Shown here: positions 6,139 to 11,059 of the stretch, piece after piece
Layout of the letters: each line of letters begins with the position of its first letter
Numbering within the stretch: the stretch's first letter is position 1
NCBI GenBank assembly: GCA_024709285.1
Contig: JANJWY010000163.1
Coordinates: forward strand, 1 to 11,059
Reading direction: 5' to 3'
From: Erysipelotrichaceae bacterium
Lineage (GTDB): Bacteria; Bacillota_I; Bacilli_A; Erysipelotrichales; Erysipelotrichaceae
Length of the DNA: 11,059 nucleotides
Notes under the pieces: model-generated
Told to the model about the DNA's origin: nothing
Database searches by the model: none
Seen by the model: only the letters and a program-made list of their open reading frames with translations
Made by a program: the position numbers and the translations under genes

Positions 6139-6824
6139 CCAGACATGAGAAAATGGCGGACATACCGCCTCATTGCCGGCCGCGGGAAAAAGCCCGGCTT
6201 TCAGGAATCGAATCTTTGAGTGATGTCGAAGTGCTGGCTTTGATTTTGCGCAGCGGCACACGCAGTGATTCGGTATTATCTTTAGCACAGCGACTGTTGA
6301 CTTTGAGCAAGGGATTGGTCAATCTGCCAAGGCTCTCACTGTTTCAGCTGATGACGATTCCCGGAATCAAGGAAGCAAAAGCAGCAGAGTTGCAGGCGGT
6401 TTTCGAGTTGACGCGCAGGGTATTGCGCAGTGATTTGCCCAACACTAACATCGTTGAGCGTCCGGATGTGTTGGTTGATTGGCTTAAAAGTGAAATCGGT
6501 AATAAAAATCAGGAACACTTTCTGGTAGTTTACCTCAACACGCAGAATCAGATTTTGGCGTGTAAAACACTGTTTATCGGAACATTGGATCGAAGCATCA
6601 TCCATCCGCGGGAAATCTTCAAAGAAGCTGTTGAAAACAGTGCTTCACGGCTGATTGCCGTTCATAATCATCCGGGGGGTTCACTTAAAGCCAGCGATCA
6701 AGACCTAGAGGTGACTCAGATGCTCATGGAAGCCGGGGCTATGATGGGCATTCCGTTACTTGACCATCTGATTATCACTAATCAGGGATATTGTTCATTG
6801 AGACAAAAAATGATTGTTGATTGA
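6126..6824 (+). CDS. radC: RadC-family JAB/MPN-domain protein
   Basis: RadC-like protein of 232 residues, close to the family's usual 225-230. The N-terminal part carries CRPREKARLSGIESLSDVEVLALILRSGT, then a helix-hairpin-helix region around residues 60-95 with IPGIKEAKAAEL, and then the JAB/MPN domain. The JAMM motif is complete: HNHPGG with His180 and His182, and Asp191 downstream, so metal binding should be intact. The name comes from an old radiation phenotype in E. coli; the true function is unclear and a role in DNA repair is doubtful. The start at 6126 (MGELARHEK) gives a normal length; ATG 6153 (MADIPPH) is also possible. Neither has a strong ribosome binding site, so translation probably depends on the overlapping 42-aa frame. 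The open frame continues upstream to 5979, but that part reads through the other gene. The neighbouring mreC matches the common Firmicutes order. Confidence 0.87.
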   Translation: MGELARHEKMADIPPHCRPREKARLSGIESLSDVEVLALILRSGTRSDSVLSLAQRLLTLSKGLVNLPRLSLFQLMTIPGIKEAKAAELQAVFELTRRVLRSDLPNTNIVERPDVLVDWLKSEIGNKNQEHFLVVYLNTQNQILACKTLFIGTLDRSIIHPREIFKEAVENSASRLIAVHNHPGGSLKASDQDLEVTQMLMEAGAMMGIPLLDHLIITNQGYCSLRQKMIVD

Positions 6825-6849
6825 AACCAAGGGTCAATGGCTTTATAAT
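6821..6849 (+). promoter_or_regulatory. Promoter of mreCD
   Basis: TTGAAA (6821-6826) and TATAAT (6844-6849) are exactly 17 bases apart, a near-consensus sigma-A promoter. It overlaps the radC stop codon. The predicted start near 6856 leaves a leader of about nine bases before the mreC ATG. Confidence 0.75.
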
Positions 6850-6864
6850 GGTAGTGGTGATTAA

Positions 6865-7722
6865 ATGAAGCGATTGACCTTATTCCAACGGATACTGATG
6901 ATTCTGATAGCCGTTGTGATGGCCGTAACCTTTTTGTTGAACGTGGTAAAAGTAGCCCAACCCGTAGCCGGAGCACAAGCCGCAGGGTATGGGTTCTTTG
7001 CCATGTTACGATATGCACTGATTGAAAATCCGATTGAATCGTTAAAAAATGTCACAAATGATATCGCTACATTTTACAAACTGAAACAGGAGAATGATTA
7101 TTATCGTTCCCAACTTGAGATGCTTGCCTTGTATAAAGCGGAACTTGAAGAAGCCTATCGGCAAATCGCTCAGCTCAAAGAGGTAGCGGGAATCAAAACT
7201 GCTGCCAATGAATATACATTATCAAGTGCAAAGGTCATTTATCGCAGTTTTGACACGTTCAATCATGCCCTGGTCATTAATCAGGGTTCTGCAGAAGGGA
7301 TCAAAATCAATCAGGCCGTCATCACGACGAAAGGTCTGATTGGCAAAGTCATTGAAGTTTTTGATCATTCTGCAATCGTCCGCTTATTAACTACACAGGA
7401 TGTGCAAAATAAAGTATCCGTAAAAATTCAATTGTCACCTTCGACAAGTGCGGAAGCGGTATTGGAACGCTATGATCCCAATCGCAATGCTTTCGTACTT
7501 CAACTGCTCGATACTAACTCTGCAGTCCTAAAAGATATGACCGTGATTTCTTCAGGGTTAGGCGGCGTATTCCCGGCAGGTTTGCTGGTGGGCACAGTCA
7601 CCGAGGTAGAACAGCTGGTAAATGCGATCGGCATGAAAATCTACGTTTCACCTGCAGCAAATTTCCGGTCTTTTGATTATGTTTTCGTGGTTGACTACCC
7701 ACAGGAAGTACCTTTGCCATGA
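6865..7722 (+). CDS. mreC: Cell shape-determining protein MreC
   Basis: Bitopic scaffold protein of the rod complex, 285 residues. It links the MreB cytoskeleton and MreD to penicillin-binding proteins for lateral wall growth. A short basic N-terminus precedes a membrane helix at about residues 10-27. A coiled coil at about 63-108 (YKLKQENDYYRSQLEMLALY and following) comes next, and then the extracellular beta-barrel domain to the end. The domain shows the family patterns ALVINQGSAEGIKINQAVIT, GLIGKVIEV and SSGLGGVFPAGLLVGTVTEV. Length and order are normal. GGTGA (6856-6860) precedes the ATG at four bases. The gene overlaps mreD by four bases, so the two form an operon with their own promoter. 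mreB, often just upstream in Firmicutes, is not here. Confidence 0.93.
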   Translation: MKRLTLFQRILMILIAVVMAVTFLLNVVKVAQPVAGAQAAGYGFFAMLRYALIENPIESLKNVTNDIATFYKLKQENDYYRSQLEMLALYKAELEEAYRQIAQLKEVAGIKTAANEYTLSSAKVIYRSFDTFNHALVINQGSAEGIKINQAVITTKGLIGKVIEVFDHSAIVRLLTTQDVQNKVSVKIQLSPSTSAEAVLERYDPNRNAFVLQLLDTNSAVLKDMTVISSGLGGVFPAGLLVGTVTEVEQLVNAIGMKIYVSPAANFRSFDYVFVVDYPQEVPLP

Positions 7723-8264
7723 TGTCAGTTTTGTTCTTTGCGGCCATGCTGTTTCTGGATCTGGTACTGATGGTGTTGTTCAGAGTTGATCACTCAGCCA
7801 TTGCTTTGAGTTTTATACCGGGGGCTGCCCTTGTTTATATTGCTTTTGAAACCATGGAAGAACCGTTGAACAAAGCTGTTTTTTGGGCATTTTTCACAGG
7901 ATTTCTTTTTGATTTGTTATTATTTAATGCTCTGTTTGATTATGCGTTTTCGATGGTCATGGTTGTCATCGTCGTGCGAATCTGGTCGAAACATTTATCT
8001 GAAAGCATCATTGAAAGAATAATGTTAGGACTCTTGCTGGTTTTCGTCCGTGAAATGTCTTTATATGGATTGGCACTTATTCAAGGATTTACAACCATGA
8101 ATGTTCAGACATGGCTGACGATGCGCGTGTTTCTGACGATTCTGGGCAACATACCGGTCATAATCATGGTTCTTATGTGGCTGGACTTTCAGGATGGTTT
8201 TGATGCGAAGCAACAGCGTAAGCAACGGCGCAAAGAACGCGTCTTCTGGTATAGATATAAATAG
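7719..8264 (+). CDS. mreD: Rod shape-determining protein MreD
   Basis: Integral membrane partner of MreC in the elongation complex, 181 residues, within the family's usual range. Hydrophobic segments lie at about residues 3-21, 25-42, 50-89 (long enough for two helices), 100-120 and 135-155. A strongly basic cytoplasmic tail (KQQRKQRRKER) follows. MreD sequences are poorly conserved, so the call rests on hydropathy, length, the FFTGFLFDLL pattern and the position right after mreC. The ATG at 7719 overlaps the mreC TGA (ATGA); AGGAAG at 7703-7708 is the likely ribosome binding site. A second ATG at 7722 is possible. No GC-rich terminator follows. Confidence 0.87.
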   Translation: MMSVLFFAAMLFLDLVLMVLFRVDHSAIALSFIPGAALVYIAFETMEEPLNKAVFWAFFTGFLFDLLLFNALFDYAFSMVMVVIVVRIWSKHLSESIIERIMLGLLLVFVREMSLYGLALIQGFTTMNVQTWLTMRVFLTILGNIPVIIMVLMWLDFQDGFDAKQQRKQRRKERVFWYRYK

Positions 8265-8275
8265 ACGTGAATATG

Positions 8276-8320
8276 CGATAAAAAATGCAGTGATTAAAAC
8301 CATTTTGACATTTTTTATGC
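8276..8320. repeat. AT-rich inverted repeat overlapping a promoter
   Basis: ATAAAAAATG (8278-8287) and CATTTTTTAT (8309-8318) are perfect reverse complements around 21 bases. Skipping G8277, two more pairs form (8275-8276 with 8319-8320). A second right arm CATTTT (8301-8306) can pair with AAAATG (8282-8287), so two alternative hairpins exist. The right end runs into the extended -10 at 8318-8326. It could be an operator or a weak mreD terminator. Confidence 0.5.
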
Positions 8321-8326
8321 TATAAT
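8318..8326 (+). promoter_or_regulatory. Extended -10 promoter of the ZnuA-like lipoprotein gene
   Basis: TGC followed by a perfect TATAAT (8321-8326). A TTGACA is present at 8305-8310, but only ten bases away, too close for a normal -35. The predicted start near 8333 is just before the ribosome binding site. Confidence 0.65.
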
Positions 8327-8350
8327 TTCCCTCAGAAAGGTGGATTGACC

Positions 8351-9310
8351 TTGAAAAAAATGAAATTTATAATCATCTTGGTCCTGCTTGTTTCCGCCTT
8401 GAGTGGTTGCAACACGTCCAAACCGATTATATGTACAACGGTATATCCGGTTGAATATCTTGTGAAGCGTATTGGCGGTGATTTTGTTGATGTTTGCAGT
8501 TTAAGCAGCGGTCCGATCATTCAACGGGCAACCATCCGAAGTGACTATCAGAATCTGATTGATAAAGCAACGGTCGTCATGACCATGGGTCAGTTAGAAC
8601 CGTATTTACAGATTTATTTGGCCGATATCCGTAAATCTCGTGTAGATATCGTCGATTTGGCATCAACGTCCGTTATTTATGAGTTTAAGCGCTATACGAC
8701 CGCGTATGTGGCTGGCAGTGAAGTAACTCTTGAATCCAAGTATTATGAAGGAATGGCATTTGACCGTGTGGATGTATATGGTAAGGATCCGATCTTATGG
8801 ATAGATCCGATTGCGACAACCTCGATGGCCAAAAGCATCCGGGATTGGCTGATTGCGAATTATCCGGAAGAGAAAAAACTGTTTGAGGACAATTACCTTA
8901 CTTTGACATCAGAACTGGCTCGATTGGATGCTGAGTTTCAGTCATTGAAAACACGTAAACTTTCGATGAAGTTCGTCTCTATTACACCAAGTTTCGGAAA
9001 CTGGCAGAAAGCTTACGGTGTGAGTGTCTATCCGGTGATTTTATCCCGATACGGGGTCATTCCCAGTGATGAGCAAATGCAGATCATCAAACAGCGCATC
9101 ATTGCCGATGGCGTTCAATATATTGCATTTGAGCCAAATTTAAGCGAAGATTTGAGGGAATTGTATAATCAGCTGAGAGATGAGCTCAATTTGACACAGA
9201 TCAATCTGCACAATCTGCATACGCTGACGCAGAATGACATTGACGGAAATAAAGACTATATGACCATCATGTTTGAAAATTTATCCCTGTTGGAATCCAT
9301 TGGACAATAA
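8351..9310 (+). CDS. ZnuA/TroA-like metal ABC substrate-binding lipoprotein with substituted metal ligands
   Basis: Extracytoplasmic lipoprotein of 319 residues in the zinc/manganese binding-protein family (PF01297). A basic start, a hydrophobic core and lipobox LSGC put the lipidated Cys at residue 20. Family patterns follow: CTTVYPVEYLVKRIGGDFV, DKATVVMTMGQLEPYL, DPILWIDP, SFGNWQKAYGVSVYPV and MFENLSLLESIGQ. The residues that normally bind metal are not there. By eye, DPH reads GPI or PII (residues 54-57), the second DPH reads DPI (Ile148), TSHxAF reads SITPSF (Thr212 in place of His), and the late Asp reads His287. The His-rich loop of zinc-specific members is also missing. No permease or ATPase gene is adjacent. 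TTG 8351 is chosen as start because AAAGGTGG (8336-8343) is seven bases upstream; TTG 8345 and ATG 8360 are in the same frame. It may bind another ligand or have a non-transport role. Confidence 0.8.
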   Translation: MKKMKFIIILVLLVSALSGCNTSKPIICTTVYPVEYLVKRIGGDFVDVCSLSSGPIIQRATIRSDYQNLIDKATVVMTMGQLEPYLQIYLADIRKSRVDIVDLASTSVIYEFKRYTTAYVAGSEVTLESKYYEGMAFDRVDVYGKDPILWIDPIATTSMAKSIRDWLIANYPEEKKLFEDNYLTLTSELARLDAEFQSLKTRKLSMKFVSITPSFGNWQKAYGVSVYPVILSRYGVIPSDEQMQIIKQRIIADGVQYIAFEPNLSEDLRELYNQLRDELNLTQINLHNLHTLTQNDIDGNKDYMTIMFENLSLLESIGQ

Positions 9311-9331
9311 CCTCGCATAGCGAGGTTTTTT
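9309..9331 (+). terminator. Intrinsic terminator before polA
   Basis: AACCTCGC (9309-9316), loop ATA and GCGAGGTT (9320-9327) form an eight-pair stem with a T tract to 9331. It overlaps the stop codon of the upstream lipoprotein gene. Confidence 0.93.
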
Positions 9332-9350
9332 CAACCGCAGGGGTTGTTTA

Positions 9351-9359
9351 TGTTACAAT
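9351..9359 (+). promoter_or_regulatory. Extended -10 promoter of polA
   Basis: TGT followed by TACAAT (9354-9359) forms an extended -10, with no good -35. The predicted start near 9366 is at the ribosome binding site GGAGG (9366-9370), so the leader would be very short. Confidence 0.5.
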
Positions 9360-9377
9360 AGAAACGGAGGAAATTTT

Positions 9378-11059
9378 ATGAAAAAACTTTTGCTCGTTGA
9401 TGGAAATTCCATGGTTTTCCGCGCATTCTATGCGACGATATATACTCGTCCGATGATCACTTCTTTCGGACAGCCGACCAATGCCGTATTCGGTTTTGCG
9501 AATATGGTGAATAAGGCATTACAGATGCTTCAGCCCGATGCCATTCTTTTTGCATTTGACTCCGGAAAAAAGACCTTTCGGCATCATCAATATCCTCAGT
9601 ACAAAGGTACGCGCAAAGAATTGCCACAAGAACTTATCGACCAGTTTCAACTGATCCGACAGTATCTCGATGCCTGTAAGTATCCAAGAATCGAAGTAGA
9701 CGGTTATGAAGCTGATGACATCATCGGAACGATGGCTGTAAGATATCCGCAGTGGCAAACCACGATTCTGACATCTGATCGCGACTTGTTGCAACTCATT
9801 GATGATACGACCTCCGTCATCCTTATGAAAAAAGGAATTACTGAACTCGAACATCTCGACATGCAGTCACTGAAAAGTGAGTATGGCCTGATGCCCCATC
9901 AGATTCCGGACTTAAAGGGATTGATGGGTGATCCCTCCGACAATATCCCGGGCATCCCCAAAGTCGGTGAGAAAACAGCCATGAAACTGCTGGAAGAATA
10001 TCAAAATCTTGAGAACATTCTTGAAAATGTCGATCAGCTCAAAGGTAAACTCAAAGAAACCGTTGAGCAAAACATCGAACTGGCCAGACTATCTAAAGAA
10101 CTGGCCACGATATGCAAAGAAGTTCCATTGGATATTCATATCGATCAATTGACCAACCGTCCGGACTTGGAAGGAATGGGCAAATTTTTCCGGCAATACG
10201 AAATGCGTTCTCTCGATCGCATGATTCAGGAAATATTCATCAATGACCGAAAGGGAAACAGTGAATCCGAAACTGCTGAACATTCACCCGATTCGGGGTT
10301 TGATCAGACATTCATTAAAGACGGATGTGTGATTTCCGCATTTTTGCCCCATGGCAGAGGATATCGGGCCGATTGTACCGGATTTGTGGTCAGTGACGGT
10401 GAGAAATCTGCTCTTATTACCAAAGAGGATGACCTGTCTGAATTTTCGAAATGGCTCAATAGTGATTATAAGAAAATCGGTTATGACATCAAACTTCTTT
10501 TACACATCTTTGACACATGGGGACTGAAGGCAAAGGGTTTTAGCGATGACATCATGCTGCTGACCTTTTTGGACGATACGATGCTGACCACACAGGACAA
10601 ACTTAAGGACAAATGGGGAATCTCAGTGGCAAAAGATGATCCGAAATTTTCAGCCATTCAGTTTGCACGTGTCGCTGCCAATGAAATAAACAACTGTATT
10701 GCTCGTTTAAAAGAAAAAGATATGTGGAATCTGTATTTTGATATTGAATTGCCATTGCTGTTTGATTTATATGAAATGGAAAAATGGGGGATTCTGATCG
10801 ATCAGCAGACACTGGATGAAATCTCCGTCAAAACACTGCAACGCATCAATGACTTAAGCGAACGCATTTATTTCTATGCGGGCAACGAGTTTAATATCAA
10901 TTCTCCCAAGCAGCTGGCCGATGTCCTGTTTGACCAATTGCAGTTGCCTGCCAACTCGAAACGATCGACCGCTGTCGATGTACTGGAAGACTTGGCCGGA
11001 AAACACCCGATCGTTGATGAGATCATCGAATACCGAAAATATCAGAAGCTTTACAGTAC
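9378..11059 (+). CDS. polA: DNA polymerase I, N-terminal 560 residues (3' partial)
   Basis: Pol I fills gaps and removes RNA primers in repair and lagging-strand synthesis. The frame stays open from 9378 to the window end: 560 codons plus two bases of a protein usually near 880 residues. The 5'-3' exonuclease domain fills about residues 1-290, with LLLVDGN (Asp8), FAFDSGKKTFRH, EADDIIG, TSDRDLLQL and the helix-hairpin-helix GDPSDNIPGIPKVGEKTA. The next domain (about 310-470) corresponds to 3'-5' proofreading but seems inactive: no DxE is seen near 334-345 (GFVVSDGEKSA), and the NxxxD motif reads GYDIKLLL near 368-375. This matches several Firmicutes Pol I enzymes. The polymerase domain begins near EMEKWGILID. 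GGAGG (9366-9370) is seven bases before the ATG. The polymerase active site is beyond the window. Confidence 0.95.
   Translation, partial: MKKLLLVDGNSMVFRAFYATIYTRPMITSFGQPTNAVFGFANMVNKALQMLQPDAILFAFDSGKKTFRHHQYPQYKGTRKELPQELIDQFQLIRQYLDACKYPRIEVDGYEADDIIGTMAVRYPQWQTTILTSDRDLLQLIDDTTSVILMKKGITELEHLDMQSLKSEYGLMPHQIPDLKGLMGDPSDNIPGIPKVGEKTAMKLLEEYQNLENILENVDQLKGKLKETVEQNIELARLSKELATICKEVPLDIHIDQLTNRPDLEGMGKFFRQYEMRSLDRMIQEIFINDRKGNSESETAEHSPDSGFDQTFIKDGCVISAFLPHGRGYRADCTGFVVSDGEKSALITKEDDLSEFSKWLNSDYKKIGYDIKLLLHIFDTWGLKAKGFSDDIMLLTFLDDTMLTTQDKLKDKWGISVAKDDPKFSAIQFARVAANEINNCIARLKEKDMWNLYFDIELPLLFDLYEMEKWGILIDQQTLDEISVKTLQRINDLSERIYFYAGNEFNINSPKQLADVLFDQLQLPANSKRSTAVDVLEDLAGKHPIVDEIIEYRKYQKLYS

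Noticed and set aside
8305..8326. TTGACA at 8305 as the -35 of TATAAT at 8321
   Set aside because: The spacer is only ten bases, too short for a sigma-A promoter; the TGC extension explains the -10 better.
9332..9346. Second hairpin CAACC/GGTTG after the polA-side terminator
   Set aside because: Only five pairs and no T tract of its own beyond TTT; likely chance.
9519..9854. Minus-strand open frame inside polA
   Set aside because: It lies within the well-conserved exonuclease domain on the other strand, has no ribosome binding site and no recognisable protein features; it is a shadow frame.
1..11059. Mobile element, CRISPR array, toxin-antitoxin or defence system
   Set aside because: No transposase, integrase, repeat-spacer pattern, nuclease pair or other defence gene was found; the region reads as chromosomal core with a few small unknown genes.

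Overview
The window is a gene-dense piece of a Firmicutes (Bacillota) chromosome. Signs of this are strong AGGAGG-type ribosome binding sites, TGn-extended -10 promoters, U-tailed hairpin terminators, a PyrR-type attenuator, a NlpA-type MetQ lipoprotein, and radC next to mreC and mreD. A lineage near the Erysipelotrichia would fit, but that is an inference from general character. No rRNA, tRNA, CRISPR array, transposase or phage gene is visible, and no stretch over 300 bases lacks a gene.

Layout. (1) 1-2214: a methionine ABC importer operon, metN (only the first base of its ATG lies outside the window), metI and metQ. MetN ends right after its ATPase domain and lacks the usual C-terminal NIL sensor domain. 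(2) 2229-3707: a uracil permease gene with its own promoter, a PyrR-type leader and attenuator, and a terminator. (3) 3709-4366: a single gene for a cyclase/formamidase-superfamily metal hydrolase, which converges on a GPH-family sugar:cation symporter gene (4368-5699, minus strand). One bidirectional hairpin separates them and encodes the last codons of the hydrolase. (4) 5700-5980: a compact divergent promoter region and an autonomous small gene (54 aa) with its own promoter and terminator. (5) 6010-8264: a 42-aa hydrophobic peptide gene overlapping radC, then mreC and mreD for cell elongation. (6) 8318-9331: a lipoprotein of the ZnuA/TroA metal-binding family in which all four usual metal-ligand positions appear substituted and which has no transporter partner nearby. 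(7) 9378 to the end: the first 560 codons of polA, running off the window.

How the genes work together. MetNIQ should import methionine and the permease should import uracil under pyrimidine feedback. The symporter brings in a sugar or glycoside of unknown identity. RadC, MreC/MreD and Pol I are housekeeping functions. The points most worth a second look are the apparently metal-blind ZnuA-like lipoprotein, the two small genes on either side of 5980, and the MetN without a sensor domain.
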